Positions 1 to 9,077 of a stretch of 64,000 nt of DNA are shown here, one piece after another. The position numbers and the translations under genes are program-made. Each line of letters begins with the position of its first letter. The first letter of the stretch is position 1. Source of the DNA: Acetobacter sp. DsW_063 (GTDB lineage Bacteria; Pseudomonadota; Alphaproteobacteria; Acetobacterales; Acetobacteraceae); the NCBI RefSeq assembly GCF_002153745.1, contig NZ_JOPL01000050.1, forward strand, positions 1 through 64,000. The letters are read 5' to 3'. Under the pieces are notes generated by a model, which searched no databases, had not been told where the DNA came from, and was given only the letters and a program-made list of their open reading frames with translations.

Positions 1-1
1 A

Positions 2-1141
2 CGCCTGACGTTTGGCGACGACATCGCCGTCGCTGTGGCGGGGGCTGAAGCGGTGTTCATCGCCGTCGGCACGCCGCCGCGCAACGGCGACGGGGCGGCG
101 GACATGCAGTATGTTCACGCTGCGGCGGAACAGATCGCCAATGCCCTGACGGGCTATGCGGTGGTGGTCACGAAATCCACCGTTCCTGCGGGAACGAGCC
201 GTCGAATTGCCGAAATTATTCGCGCAGCCCGCCCCGATGCGGATTTCGACGTGGCCTCAAACCCGGAGTTCCTGCGCGAGGGCAACGCGATCGGCGATTT
301 TATGCGGCCTGACCGTGTGATCATCGGTCTCGACCGCACACGTCCGGAACGTGTCGCCCGCGCGGAAGCGGTCATGCGCAAGGTTTATCGCCCGTTGTCG
401 CTAATCGAGGCGCCGCTTCTCTTCACGTCGCTTGAGACGTCGGAACTGACCAAATACGCGTCGAACTCGTTCCTCGCGATGAAGATTTCGTTCATTAACG
501 AGATGGCCAGTCTCTGCGAAAAACTTGGTGCGGACGTTCACGATCTGGCCAAGGGCATGGGGCTCGACGGGCGTATCGGTCGCAAGTTCCTGCATCCTGG
601 TCCGGGTTACGGCGGCTCGTGTTTCCCCAAGGACACGCTCGCCCTGTCTCGTATTGGGCAAGAAGCCGGAAGCCCCTGCCGTCTGGTCGAGACGACCGTG
701 CAGGTCAACGACGCTCGCAAGATCGGCATGGCGGGCCGCATCATCGCGGCGTGCGGCGGCTCCGTGGAAGGCAAGAGCATCGCGGTGCTGGGGCTGACCT
801 TCAAGCCGGAGACGGATGATATGCGTGAGGCGCCGTCGCTGCCGATCCTGCATCGTCTGGCCGAGGCGGGCGCAAAGATCCGCGCTTACGATCCGGTCGG
901 AATGGATGCGGCCAAGCCCGGCCTTCCTCCATCCGTCGCATATTGCTCGGATGCGATCGACGCGGCGACAAATGCGGACGCTCTGGTGGTCCTGACCGAA
1001 TGGAACGTGTTCCGCGCGGTTGCGCCCAAGGCGATCAAGGAGGCCATGAAGGGCGACGTCGTGGTCGACCTGCGCAACATCTTCGATCCGGCCGCCATGC
1101 GTGCCGCCGGCCTGCAGTACCAGTCTGTGGGACGACCCTGA
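2..1141 (+). CDS. ugd: UDP-glucose 6-dehydrogenase, 5'-truncated by window edge
   Basis: Oxidises UDP-glucose to UDP-glucuronate with two NAD+, supplying a sugar donor for surface polysaccharides in the cytoplasm. The reading frame is open from base 2, and the first residues (RLTFGDDIAVAVAGAE) already match the family interior, so the N-terminal NAD-binding GxGYVG part lies outside the window and the GTG at 35 is not the true start. Visible family features are FIAVGTPP, the STVPAGTS stretch, the central helix SNSFLAMKISFINE, and the catalytic cysteine in GGSCFPKDT, followed by the C-terminal UDP-binding domain (GLTFKPETDDMREAPS). A strong terminator follows 63 bases after the stop. Family identity is secure; the link to the exopolysaccharide operon 8 kb downstream is inference. 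Confidence 0.95.
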   Translation, partial: RLTFGDDIAVAVAGAEAVFIAVGTPPRNGDGAADMQYVHAAAEQIANALTGYAVVVTKSTVPAGTSRRIAEIIRAARPDADFDVASNPEFLREGNAIGDFMRPDRVIIGLDRTRPERVARAEAVMRKVYRPLSLIEAPLLFTSLETSELTKYASNSFLAMKISFINEMASLCEKLGADVHDLAKGMGLDGRIGRKFLHPGPGYGGSCFPKDTLALSRIGQEAGSPCRLVETTVQVNDARKIGMAGRIIAACGGSVEGKSIAVLGLTFKPETDDMREAPSLPILHRLAEAGAKIRAYDPVGMDAAKPGLPPSVAYCSDAIDAATNADALVVLTEWNVFRAVAPKAIKEAMKGDVVVDLRNIFDPAAMRAAGLQYQSVGRP

Positions 1142-1204
1142 AGTCAGGGAGTCTGTTCGCAAAGTTGGCGGTCAGCGACTTTCGCAGAAAATTGCTCATG
1201 CAAT

Positions 1205-1243
1205 AAAGAGTAACGGCCCTGTCTTCCCGGGCCGTTACTCTTT
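1205..1243 (+). terminator. Rho-independent terminator after ugd
   Basis: Perfect 15-bp inverted repeat (AAAGAGTAACGGCCC at 1205-1219, its complement at 1229-1243) with a 9-base loop and a T4 run at 1241-1244. It ends the ugd transcript. Because the left arm begins with A residues the structure could also work on the opposite strand. Confidence 0.85.
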
Positions 1244-1244
1244 T

Positions 1245-1557
1245 CATCGCTTGGTTGCGGTGGAGCATTTGTACGCGCATCAACGCTACATCTGCGGATT
1301 GGGCGAAGGGCCTCAAATAGCGGTCGTGAAAGCCAGCGTTTGCGAACCGGCACGCCAGACCGGAGTTTCGAAAACAGTCTGGTCACTAAAGCTATCTGAC
1401 TGCCGTCTATTCCGTCTTCGCAAAGAGGGGGCAGGGCGGCGGCGTAGCTGATCGCCATCGTCCCATCTTGCCGATTCGTAATGCAGTCCTATCTTTAAAG
1501 AACTATATTTCGTCGTCGTATGGACAGCCGCCCTCTGAGGCGTCGGAGGGGAAACGT
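1245..1557. other. Intergenic stretch, no gene recognised
   Basis: About 310 bases between the ugd terminator and the small membrane protein gene. Open frames on both strands overlap one another and show no recognisable protein. The last 60 bases are AT-richer and end in a good ribosome-binding site (GGAGGGG near 1545-1551) for the gene at 1558, so a promoter for that gene probably lies here. Confidence 0.4.
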
Positions 1558-1764
1558 ATGGAGTGGCAAGGGTTTGTCGCGCTGATGACGTTTCTGTTCC
1601 TGTCAATTTTTGCGCCATTGCTGATTGCTTTGGTGATTCTCTGGCGTAACGCCTTGGACGAGGGATGGGCGGAACGTGACGCCCGGTTCCGTGAAGTGAT
1701 TCTTCGTCGCGCAGGATCGCCGCCCCGTGCTCCGTCGAAAACTCAGCAACGCAAGGTGCGGTAA
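1558..1764 (+). CDS. Small single-span membrane protein, unknown
   Basis: A 68-residue protein with one strongly hydrophobic segment at about residues 4-27 (FVALMTFLFLSIFAPLLIAL region) followed by a basic, arginine-rich cytoplasmic-type tail. I chose the ATG at 1558 because GGAGGGG sits a few bases upstream; an in-frame TTG at 1468 would add 30 unremarkable residues. No family is recognised. It stands alone between the ugd terminator and a gene on the opposite strand. Confidence 0.6.
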   Translation: MEWQGFVALMTFLFLSIFAPLLIALVILWRNALDEGWAERDARFREVILRRAGSPPRAPSKTQQRKVR

Positions 1765-1996
1765 TCGCCTGCCCGCGGGTGCTGGCCGATCGTTATCTGG
1801 GTGTTAATCATTAAAAATTTCCGGACATCGCTTTAACGAAGACAGTCTCATCAGCTACGTGGGTTCGGTGAGGCAGAGCGCGCCCGATCAGACGAATGCG
1901 AGAAGCAGGCTGGGGGTTCGGGCCACAGTTGGCGGCCCCGTCGATCGATTGTCGACAATGGAGCCGCCGAGCCGTGGGACAATCAGTTCGCGTCCG

Positions 1997-2542
1997 TCAG
2001 TTTGATAAATGGGATGGTTCACGCCCGAGCTGAGGTCGCTGACGCTCGAACATGGTGACGGTGGCGCCGCGATATTCGGAGGCGCCAAAGGGACTGAACC
2101 CCAGTCGGGTGGCGAGCTGAATCGAACTGGCGTTGTCGGGATCTATGATACAGACGGTCCGTAACTCGGAGCGCGTTTCATCGAACCAGCGAAGTACGGC
2201 CGACATTGCTTCAGACGCAAACCCTTTGCCGTGGAACGCCCCCCGGAGCAGCCATCCTGCCTCCGGTGAGCCGTCGAATGACGCGCCGAGCCCGCGGTGA
2301 AAATTCGCCAGCCCCAGTTCTCCCATAACAGTTCCGGTCGCGCGCTCGACGACAGCGAACATTCCGTAACCAAACAGACTCCAGTGCCCCGTGTGTTGAA
2401 GAAGTCTGCGCCACGCCTCTTCACGGGTCGTTGGCATGCCCCGGATGAATTGATTAACGGCGGCGTCAGTCGTTACCGCCAGTATGGCCTCGAGATCTTC
2501 AGGGGTGTGCGGCCGAAGAAGCAGGCGGTCGGAGGTGATCAT
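1997..2542 (-). CDS. GNAT-family N-acetyltransferase (RimJ/RimL type)
   Basis: A 181-residue acetyltransferase with the RimJ/RimL layout: the opening TSDRLLLRPHTPEDLEAI, a central beta-bulge region (MGELGLANF), and the acetyl-CoA loop region around FHGKGFASEAMSAVLRWF, followed by DPDNASSIQLATRLGF, which is the usual motif B. Proteins of this group acetylate N-terminal or small-molecule amines; the substrate cannot be told from sequence. The ATG at 2542 gives a canonical N-terminus; an upstream start at 2647 would add 35 residues of non-family sequence. It is monocistronic and convergent with the gene at 1558. Confidence 0.85.
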   Translation of the reverse strand: MITSDRLLLRPHTPEDLEAILAVTTDAAVNQFIRGMPTTREEAWRRLLQHTGHWSLFGYGMFAVVERATGTVMGELGLANFHRGLGASFDGSPEAGWLLRGAFHGKGFASEAMSAVLRWFDETRSELRTVCIIDPDNASSIQLATRLGFSPFGASEYRGATVTMFERQRPQLGREPSHLSN

Positions 2543-2705
2543 CGTCGGTTCGGCTCCAGTGTGCTTGGCGTGAAATGTGTTAGAGGCGACAGGCTGACAG
2601 GGCTGGGGCGAGAATGGGCAGTCGGGTCTGAATTCGTGATGCAGCAAGAGATGGCGTGGCGCGATTGGCCGCTCGCCCCAGTCACATGCGTAATGATCGG
2701 TTGCG

Positions 2706-3968
2706 TCAATACAGCAGATAAGGACGGCGGACGCGGGCGAACGTCGCCGTTTCAGCGTTCCATTGACGCAGGGTCGCGGCAGGCGGCGTTCCGGCGTTCA
2801 CTGATTGCCGCAGGGTGTCCGTTCCCGCCAGCCTGTCTATCGCGCGTCCTTCCTCGCGCCACGCAAAACCGGGCCAGACGGCCTTCGCCGCGAGCAGCAA
2901 CGCGACGCCGAGGGCTACCGGATTGAAACGCTGGGGATCAGTCACCAGCATCTGCGCCCCTAGCACCTCTCGGCCCATGAAAACGGAAGAGGAGGGCGTA
3001 AAACTTGTCTCCCGAAATCCGACGCCGGGAAGCGAGAAATCGTTAAGCTGTCGGACGAATGCCGATGAATCGAGATCCGGCGCGCCTGCGAGTTCGAATG
3101 GCGTTGTGGTGCCGCGTCCAAGGGACAGAGGCGTCCCTTCCAGCAGGCATACGCCGGGATAGAGAGTCGCTGTCATTGGGGCCGGCATGTTCGGGCTCGG
3201 GGGCACCCACGCCAGCCCGGTTTCGCCAAACGTCATCCAGCGCCGCCAGCCTTGCATGCTGACGACGTCCAGACGCACCGACCGTCCTGGGTAATTTGTG
3301 TGCGGCAGGATCTCTGCGTTGAAGAAACGCGCCAGTTCGCAAACTGTCATGCCGTGCTGCAGCGCGACAGGCGCCCGGCCGAGGAAGGACGCATACTGTG
3401 GCGAAAGGACCGGACCGCGTACGGCCTCTCCACCCAGCGGGTTCGGTCGATCAAGCACGATTACCCGCAGGTCAAGCCGCGCGCACGCCGCCATCGCGTC
3501 GAACAGCGTCCAGATATAGGTGTAAAATCTTGCGCCCACGTCCTGTATGTCGAAGATCACCGCCTCGATGTTCGCTTGGACGAAAACCTGCTCCAACGCG
3601 GGGCCTGACAGTCCGTAAAGCGGCATGACAGGCAAGCCGGTCCGCTTGTCCTGACCTCCTTTTTCTGTCGCGCCGGGAGGGGCTGAGCCATGCAGCCCGT
3701 GCTCGGGGCTGAACAACGCACGCAGATCGACGTCGGATCGTTCGTGGAGAATCTCTGAGATGTGCCGAAAGTCGGGGCCGATACTCGTCTGATTGGCGAT
3801 CATGCCCAGTCGCATGCCGCGTAGCGACGCGAATCCCTGCGCCATCGCGACTTCAAAGCCGGTGCGCACCCGCTCGCGCCCGCTTTCGCATCGGGATGCG
3901 GCATGTCCGGATCGGGGGACAAAAGCCGCCGCTCCGACGCCGAGAAGGGCGCGACGCCGCAGGTTCAT
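2706..3968 (-). CDS. NamZ-like exo-beta-N-acetylmuramidase (DUF1343)
   Basis: A 420-residue exported protein of the DUF1343 family; the characterised member is NamZ (YbbC) of Bacillus subtilis, an exo-beta-N-acetylmuramidase that removes terminal MurNAc from peptidoglycan fragments. Visible family marks are LGMIANQTSIG, FSPEHGLHGSAPPG, IFDIQDVGARFYTYIWT, VLDRPNPLGG, GLAWVPPSPNMP and the GRGTTTPFE segment. The N-terminus (RRRALLGVGAAAF, then HAASR) looks like a twin-arginine or Sec signal peptide, so the enzyme probably acts in the periplasm. The ATG at 3968 places this signal at the N-terminus; a start at 4115 would prepend 49 residues. A role in wall recycling is inference from the family. 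Confidence 0.85.
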   Translation of the reverse strand: MNLRRRALLGVGAAAFVPRSGHAASRCESGRERVRTGFEVAMAQGFASLRGMRLGMIANQTSIGPDFRHISEILHERSDVDLRALFSPEHGLHGSAPPGATEKGGQDKRTGLPVMPLYGLSGPALEQVFVQANIEAVIFDIQDVGARFYTYIWTLFDAMAACARLDLRVIVLDRPNPLGGEAVRGPVLSPQYASFLGRAPVALQHGMTVCELARFFNAEILPHTNYPGRSVRLDVVSMQGWRRWMTFGETGLAWVPPSPNMPAPMTATLYPGVCLLEGTPLSLGRGTTTPFELAGAPDLDSSAFVRQLNDFSLPGVGFRETSFTPSSSVFMGREVLGAQMLVTDPQRFNPVALGVALLLAAKAVWPGFAWREEGRAIDRLAGTDTLRQSVNAGTPPAATLRQWNAETATFARVRRPYLLY

Positions 3969-4105
3969 TCCGCAAGGTTCATAAGCCGGGGTGGAAAACC
4001 CGGTCGCGAACGACCACATAGGGTTCGACCGGGGCTTGGCGCTTTCGCGTCGTAGCTTCTGCTGTTTGTCGGCAGAGCGTCGTCCATCAGAATCCGAGGC
4101 CGTAA

Positions 4106-4252
4106 TTGCGCTCATTGATCCGAAAGCCCCTTCTTTTGCTCCCGCTTCTCATCCTGAGTGCATGTTATGGCGGCCGTTATCACCACCACCATCACCGGCG
4201 CGGGGGTTACTCGTCTCCTCCGCCAGCAGCACCACCGCCGCGAGGGTGGTGA
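4106..4252 (+). CDS. Candidate 48-residue lipoprotein with His5 run
   Basis: A short frame starting at TTG 4106, with CGAGG six bases upstream (4095-4099); TTG 4115 is an alternative. It encodes a compact lipoprotein signal (IRKPLLLLPLLILSAC with an LSAC lipobox) and a mature peptide carrying five consecutive histidines, a GGY segment and a proline-rich end (PPPAAPPPRGW). Its last 46 bases overlap the end of the convergent lipoprotein gene on the minus strand. The signal peptide is the main support; nothing is known of function, though the histidines could bind metal. Confidence 0.45.
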   Translation: MRSLIRKPLLLLPLLILSACYGGRYHHHHHRRGGYSSPPPAAPPPRGW

Positions 4253-4569
4253 GTCCCCGTGTCAGGACGTCCGTACGTGACCTCAGTATCCGGCGTCACG
4301 TTGGACGTGCCGGGTTTGGGTAGAGACGTTCCTGCGTAAGGCGCGGGTTCGTAGCGACCGCCACGGGTGCGGGGCGCCGACGCATCGCTGTAATCTGCTT
4401 CGCGCTCTCGCCGTTCTTCGGCTTCAGCCGCCTCAGGAAAGTTTCGGCCGGGACGCTCCGGCGGCACGTCGATGTCCTCGCCCGCGCCGGGATCCTGAGC
4501 GGTGGGGCGGCAGCCGGTCGCAAGCAGACCCGCCATAGCGAGCAGAAGGGGGCGCCGTCCCGTCAGCAC
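4207..4569 (-). CDS. Small lipoprotein, Gly/Pro-rich, unknown
   Basis: About 120 residues beginning with a typical lipoprotein signal (TGRRPLLLAMAGLLATGC, lipobox LATGC) and continuing as a hydrophilic, low-complexity chain rich in Glu, Arg, Pro and Gly that ends in GGGAAGGGDE. I chose the GTG at 4569 because it puts a short basic n-region before the hydrophobic core. A GTG at 4623 also keeps the frame and would overlap the upstream Trm112-like gene by 17 bases, suggesting translational coupling. No domain is recognised. Probably an envelope protein anchored to the inner or outer membrane. Confidence 0.6.
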   Translation of the reverse strand: MLTGRRPLLLAMAGLLATGCRPTAQDPGAGEDIDVPPERPGRNFPEAAEAEERREREADYSDASAPRTRGGRYEPAPYAGTSLPKPGTSNVTPDTEVTYGRPDTGTHHPRGGGAAGGGDE

Positions 4570-4606
4570 GGGCCGCTCTCTTGGGTCGACGCCATAATGC
4601 GAACTG

Positions 4607-4828
4607 TCAGTCGGCCAGCGCACGCGCCTCTTCAGGCAGCATGATGGGGATACCGTCCCGCACAGGATAGGCGAGACGCGCCTGCGCGCTGATCAGTTCG
4701 CCGGCGGCGCGGTCGTATGTGAGCGGTCCCTTCGTAACCGGACACACCAGGATCGACAGAAGTCTCGGGTCCAGCGGCGCTGCGTCGTGCGGGGTTGCGT
4801 CCGGGGATGAGGGCGTCGGGGCAGACAT
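4607..4828 (-). CDS. Trm112-like (UPF0434/YcaR) protein
   Basis: A 73-residue protein of the Trm112p-like UPF0434 family, recognised from [18 protein letters not shown], the middle [26 protein letters not shown] and its small size. Members are short beta-rich proteins; the eukaryotic homologue activates methyltransferases, while the bacterial role is poorly defined. It lies just downstream of the Lon-substrate-domain gene (49-base gap) and probably shares its transcript, a common alphaproteobacterial arrangement. Confidence 0.85.
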   Translation of the reverse strand: MSAPTPSSPDATPHDAAPLDPRLLSILVCPVTKGPLTYDRAAGELISAQARLAYPVRDGIPIMLPEEARALAD

Positions 4829-4877
4829 TGGGTGACTCCGTGTGGCGATGCTGGACGGCGGCGTCTCTGACGGCCGT

Positions 4878-5594
4878 CTAAGATGGGGAGATATTACGCG
4901 GCGCTCCGTCGCCCGGATACGGTCCGGAAAGATCGAGCAGGGATTGCAGCACCTGAGCGCGCTCGGTCAGCGTCTCCGCTTCAAGCAGCGCCTGTTTCTC
5001 GGCGGAAGGGAATGGGCAGATCATGGGCAGCGTGACCAGGAGGGCGTCGTCGCCCATCTGGTCGATCGCCTCCCAACTCACGCTCAGGCCGCGCGCCTGA
5101 AAATACGTCCGCAGCGAAGAGAGAAGATGCTCCCTGTCGAACGGGGCCGACGGCATGTCGCTCAGGTCGCCGGAGTAGGCCGACGTATCGATACGCGCCC
5201 GCCGGTACCCCCGACGCACTCCGCTTTCGCGAAGGAACCGGAAGCGCGACACACCGGTCAGTGTGACGGCGTAGGTCCCGTCGGCGCGTTCTGAGAAGGA
5301 TGTGATTCGACCGAGGCAGCCAACGTCGAAAAGCAGCGGCGCGCGTCCGTCCTCATCGGCGTCGAAATCATTAAACGGCTGGATGATCCCGATCAGACGA
5401 CGATCCGCCAGCGCGTCCTCGACCAGCGCCACGTAACGAGGCTCGAAGACGTTAAGCGGCAGCTTGCCACGTGGCAGCAGCAGAGCCCCGAACAGCGGAA
5501 ACAGGCCGATCTCCGCAGGGAGATCGGCAAGGGTCATGTCCGGGATGCGAGGTATGAGGCGCGGTATCTCTTCGCTGAACACCGAGTCGTCCAA
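4878..5594 (-). CDS. Lon substrate-binding-domain (LON) protein
   Basis: About 238 residues carrying only the N-terminal substrate-binding domain of Lon protease, without ATPase or protease domains. The family core is visible as [34 protein letters not shown], here given as its parts [11 protein letters not shown] and NVFEPRY, then IGIIQP, and the GCLGRITSF strand. Start choice: a TTG at 5594 is preceded by AAGGGA six bases upstream, immediately after the stop of the thioredoxin gene; GTG 5582 is possible. It probably forms an operon with the YbbN-like gene upstream and the Trm112-like gene downstream. Substrate is unknown. Confidence 0.85.
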   Translation of the reverse strand: MDDSVFSEEIPRLIPRIPDMTLADLPAEIGLFPLFGALLLPRGKLPLNVFEPRYVALVEDALADRRLIGIIQPFNDFDADEDGRAPLLFDVGCLGRITSFSERADGTYAVTLTGVSRFRFLRESGVRRGYRRARIDTSAYSGDLSDMPSAPFDREHLLSSLRTYFQARGLSVSWEAIDQMGDDALLVTLPMICPFPSAEKQALLEAETLTERAQVLQSLLDLSGPYPGDGAPRNISPS

Positions 5595-5605
5595 ACCCGG
5601 TCCCT

Positions 5606-6598
5606 TCAGGAAAACAGCAGGGAGGAGAGACGCCGCCGCGCGAGCAGCGTCGCCGGGTCGTCGTGTCCCCAGGACTCGAAAAATTTGAACAGAAGCTGCT
5701 TTGCGGCCCCGTCGTTCCACTCCCTGTCGGCGCGCAGTATCGCCAGCAGCTCGTCGGCGGCTTCCTGCTTCTGACCCGCGGCGTTCAGCGCATTGGCGAG
5801 CCCGACCCGTGCCTCGAAATCCTTGGGGTCCGCTTCAATGCGGGCGCGGAGCGCCTGCGCCTCTCCAGCTACGCGCCGACCCTCTTTCTTCAGTTCCAGA
5901 GCGGCACGCGCGCCTTCGATATCGGCGTGGGAGGCGATCGCAGCGGGGACGTCGTTCAATGCAGCCTCAGCGGCTTCTTCGTCGCCCAACGCAAGCATGG
6001 AACGGATCAGCCCGCCCCATGCGGTCGGATTTTCAGGCTCCATCTCAAGGACTGCGGAATAGAGCTGGGCCGCCTGTTCGGGCTGTTCGTCGTCAAGGGC
6101 CGTGCGCGCCTCAACCAGCAAATCGGCCGCAGGCAAGGTCGCGCCGCCAGCGGCTTTCAGCACGCCCTCGATGAACTTCTTCACCTGGCTTTCCGGCAGG
6201 GCCCCCTGAAAGAGGTCGAGAATCTGCCCCTTCCAGAACGCAGCCACCATCGGGATCGATTGCAGGGGCAGGCCGAGCTGACTCAGCTGCGCGACAAGCG
6301 AACGGTTGGCTTCGATGTCAATCTTGACCAGCCGCACGCGTCCGCCAGCCGCGTTAACGACTTTTTCGATAACCGGCGTAAGCTGTTTGCAGGGGCCGCA
6401 CCAGTCGGCCCAGAAATCGACCAGCACAGGAACCGAGCGACTGGCGTCGATCACCAGTTCCATGAAGTTGGCTTCAGTGCCGTCCATGACCGCCGGCGCG
6501 GCTGATCCGGAAACGGGAAGCCCGTCCTCCTGAAGCATTCCGGAGCCCTGCGTCGTCCCGGTCGCGTTCGGGCGGTTCTGGCCGATTATGTAGTCCAT
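5606..6598 (-). CDS. Thioredoxin-TPR co-chaperone (YbbN/CnoX-like)
   Basis: A 330-residue protein with a thioredoxin domain at roughly residues 40-150 and helical tetratricopeptide-type repeats at 160-325. The active-site motif is WCGPC at residues 66-70 inside VDFWADWCGPCKQLTP, so unlike E. coli YbbN (SQHC) it keeps a redox-active CxxC, as Caulobacter CnoX does. Members act as redox-regulated holdases that deliver clients to GroEL or DnaK. The ATG at 6598 avoids 19 upstream residues with no family match. The LON-domain gene follows within a dozen bases, indicating an operon concerned with protein quality control. Confidence 0.9.
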   Translation of the reverse strand: MDYIIGQNRPNATGTTQGSGMLQEDGLPVSGSAAPAVMDGTEANFMELVIDASRSVPVLVDFWADWCGPCKQLTPVIEKVVNAAGGRVRLVKIDIEANRSLVAQLSQLGLPLQSIPMVAAFWKGQILDLFQGALPESQVKKFIEGVLKAAGGATLPAADLLVEARTALDDEQPEQAAQLYSAVLEMEPENPTAWGGLIRSMLALGDEEAAEAALNDVPAAIASHADIEGARAALELKKEGRRVAGEAQALRARIEADPKDFEARVGLANALNAAGQKQEAADELLAILRADREWNDGAAKQLLFKFFESWGHDDPATLLARRRLSSLLFS

Positions 6599-6823
6599 CG
6601 TCTCGAATCCTGCCTCAGCTATGCTACGCCGCGTTCGGGCCTTCTGCCCGGACATCCTTGATCGAACTTCCGTCTAGCGCAGCGACAGCGAAATACAAAC
6701 CCGCGCTGATGCAGATCAAGAGAGGCCCAGTGACAGCCGCATGGCGTTCGACTTCGTTGCTCTATAACATTGGCGGCGGCGCTGGTTCGCGCAATATCCG
6801 TACGCAGAATAACGGCGAACGGT

Positions 6824-7573
6824 TCATGCTTTTGCGCGCTTCGGCGCAATCAGTTCCTTGTCGGGATAGAGGCAGTGCGCCGTGGCGACGCATCGCCAGC
6901 ATTCCGGGCGCCGCGCCTTGCAGACATAACGCCCCTGCAGGATCAGCCAGTGGTGGGAATCACGCAGCATGGGGAGTGGAACGCGCCGTTCCAGCGCCCG
7001 CTCGACGTCCAGAACGTTCTTGCCACGCGCCAGTCCCGTGCGGTTTGCGAGGCGAAACGCATGCGTGTCCACTGGCACCGCCGGTTCTCCAAACGCGACG
7101 TTAAGCACAACCGCCGCAGTCTTGCGTCCAACGCCGGGCAGGGTCTCCAGAGCGTCGCGGTCGGTCGGGACTTCGCCGTCGTAACGCTCTACCAGCATCT
7201 GCGAGAGGGCGACGACATTGCGGGCCTTGTTCCGCCACAGGCCGATCGTGCGGATAAACTCGCCAACCTCGTCCGGGGTTAACAACGCCATCTCCGCAGG
7301 TCCGGGGGCTTTCGCGAACAACGCGGGCGTGACCCGGTTGACTGAGGCGTCGGTAGCCTGCGCAGCAAGCGCTGTGGCGACAAGAAGCTGAAAAGGCGAT
7401 GAGAATTTGAGTTCGGTTTCAGCGTCCGGCCATGCGCGGGACAGGTCGGTGAGAAAAGCCGTGACTTCCTTCTTTGTCATGTCCCTCGGCGCGAACGCGG
7501 CGCCTTTTGGCTCCGGATCGGCGGGCTTCGACGTGGAGGATCTGGTTGCGGGCTTCGTTCTGGCGGTCGGCAT
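6824..7573 (-). CDS. nth: Endonuclease III (base-excision repair glycosylase/AP lyase)
   Basis: A 249-residue DNA glycosylase that removes oxidised pyrimidines and cleaves the abasic site. The helix-hairpin-helix LPGVGRKTA holds the catalytic lysine (about residue 151), the catalytic aspartate is in VPVDTHAFRL (about 169), and the C-terminus carries the iron-sulfur cluster loop with cysteines near 218, 225, 228 and 234 in the C-x6-C-x2-C-x5-C spacing. The first 30 residues are a basic, disordered leader longer than in E. coli Nth. It is separated from the thioredoxin gene by 225 bases containing no gene. Confidence 0.95.
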   Translation of the reverse strand: MPTARTKPATRSSTSKPADPEPKGAAFAPRDMTKKEVTAFLTDLSRAWPDAETELKFSSPFQLLVATALAAQATDASVNRVTPALFAKAPGPAEMALLTPDEVGEFIRTIGLWRNKARNVVALSQMLVERYDGEVPTDRDALETLPGVGRKTAAVVLNVAFGEPAVPVDTHAFRLANRTGLARGKNVLDVERALERRVPLPMLRDSHHWLILQGRYVCKARRPECWRCVATAHCLYPDKELIAPKRAKA

Positions 7574-7807
7574 GGGACGAATGTTTCACCGTTCCGGCTC
7601 CGTCGTCAAAAGACGTCTTATCTGGTGAGCTGTACGATCGGACGCCTCTGTCGGTCCTTGCGGTGGAGAGGTGCGTCGGCGTGTGAACGACGTGAGGGTT
7701 TCCGCCCGGCAGTTTGATTCGACGTCGAAAGGTATCGTGTGCGTTGCCCTCATCATGTAACAATGGGGCCGGGATTCAGCGATGCGGCGAAAAGGGGCGG
7801 GTGAGGC

Positions 7808-8524
7808 ATGGGCGCGGAAGTGCGGGATAAACGTTCGGACAGCCGACTCGTGGCGCGATTTCGGGGCCGTGGCTTTCATGTGGTCGCCGATCTGGCTGTA
7901 AACTTTGCGCTGCCCCTCCTGATTTATAACCGGGTAGCCCCGGTTTACGGCGATGTGACGGCGCTGCTCGCGTCCGCCGCTCCGCCCATCCTCTGGTCAC
8001 TGGGTGAATTCGCAATCCGGCGCACTGTAGACGCGATTTCGATGCTCGTTCTTGCGGGCATAGCGTTGTCTTTGCTCGCAATGATGGGCGGCGGGGGGCC
8101 GCGTTTCCTTCAATTGCGGGAAAATCTGGTTTCGGCGCTGATTGGGTTGCTCTTTCTGGGGTCGGTCGCTGTAGGAAGGCCTCTGATCTATTATCTGGCT
8201 CGCGCCACGATGGTGCGGCAGGCGGACGATTCTCTGGAGAGGTTCGAGGCGCTGCGTCACAATGCAGGCTTCCGTCGCGTGATGACCATCATGACGCTGG
8301 TGTGGGGATGTGGGCTGCTGCTCTCCGCGAGCGTGGCCTGTGTCCTTACGTTTGTATTGAGTATTCAGGCGTACCTCATTGTGCACCATTTTCTGGGTTA
8401 CGGCACGATGGGGGCGCTGGGAGCGTGGACGTTCTGGTATCGGCGCCGCGTTGAACGTAGCGCCCGGCTGAGGGACGAAGGCGTCGTTTCTGCAGCCATG
8501 CGTGACGCCGCAACTGGATTGTAG
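7808..8524 (+). CDS. Multi-pass membrane protein, VC0807-like
   Basis: A 238-residue inner-membrane protein with about six hydrophobic segments. The sequence GPRFLQLRENLVSALIGLLFLGSV followed by RPLIYYLAR resembles the VC0807 family, related to intracellular-septation-A-like proteins; I quote these as short pieces RFLQLREN and RPLIYYLAR. No enzymatic motif is visible and the function is unknown. The ATG at 7808 has AAAGGGG about ten bases upstream. It is followed by an 800-base AT-rich region and is not obviously linked to its neighbours. Confidence 0.7.
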   Translation: MGAEVRDKRSDSRLVARFRGRGFHVVADLAVNFALPLLIYNRVAPVYGDVTALLASAAPPILWSLGEFAIRRTVDAISMLVLAGIALSLLAMMGGGGPRFLQLRENLVSALIGLLFLGSVAVGRPLIYYLARATMVRQADDSLERFEALRHNAGFRRVMTIMTLVWGCGLLLSASVACVLTFVLSIQAYLIVHHFLGYGTMGALGAWTFWYRRRVERSARLRDEGVVSAAMRDAATGL

Positions 8525-9011
8525 GTAATTAGAAACGAAATTTTACTAAATTTCTTCTGTGTTGCTTTGAAAAAAAATCGGCGGCGCCAACTTTCCGTAT
8601 GAATATTTTGTGTCATAGGCTACCAAGTTAGCCGTTGCCTGAAAAAGCGATAGAGCAGCGGTAGGGCTGAGCGTCGTGGATAAGTGGCGTTGGCGCTGAG
8701 TCGCTCGGGTAGGCGAAGTGTGAGCAACTGGCCGCCGAGAAGCTTCTTCGCGATTATTCACGGGCTCATAAGCAAGACACAAAAAGGGCAGGGATACGAC
8801 GTCGCTCATGCTCAGTGGAGCGTTCGTATAACGACGATGTTCCACGCCTTTTTCATCGCTCATGGCTGTGGCGACGTGGTGTGTTTGAAGATGAGATGGT
8901 GATGCCGCGTCTGTGGAGGGGAGGCTTTCGCTGTGATTTTTGTTTTTTTGGCGGCAAAATTTTGATTGTTGGCGATTTATCGATCGTCGCGGTGTTCGCC
9001 AGCCAAAATGA

Positions 9012-9031
9012 TTTTCCAATAAATTGGAAAA
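9012..9031. promoter_or_regulatory. Inverted repeat, candidate operator
   Basis: TTTTCCAAT at 9012-9020, two central bases, then its exact complement ATTGGAAAA at 9023-9031. The 9-bp arms and 2-base centre suit a dimeric repressor better than a terminator hairpin. It lies about 290 bases upstream of the priming transferase. Confidence 0.4.
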
Positions 9032-9061
9032 ATATAAAAATAACTTTCTAGCAACATAAAT

Positions 9062-9077
9062 ATACACCGTAAATATT
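9062..9077 (+). repeat. 16-nt sequence shared with 46993-47008
   Basis: ATACACCGTAAATATT, found again exactly but in opposite orientation at 46993-47008. Both copies sit in AT-rich intergenic DNA. Candidate regulator-binding site; function unknown. Confidence 0.4.

Noticed and set aside
401-1162. 253-codon frame antisense to the ugd end
   Set aside because: Overlaps a clearly recognised gene and has no family features.
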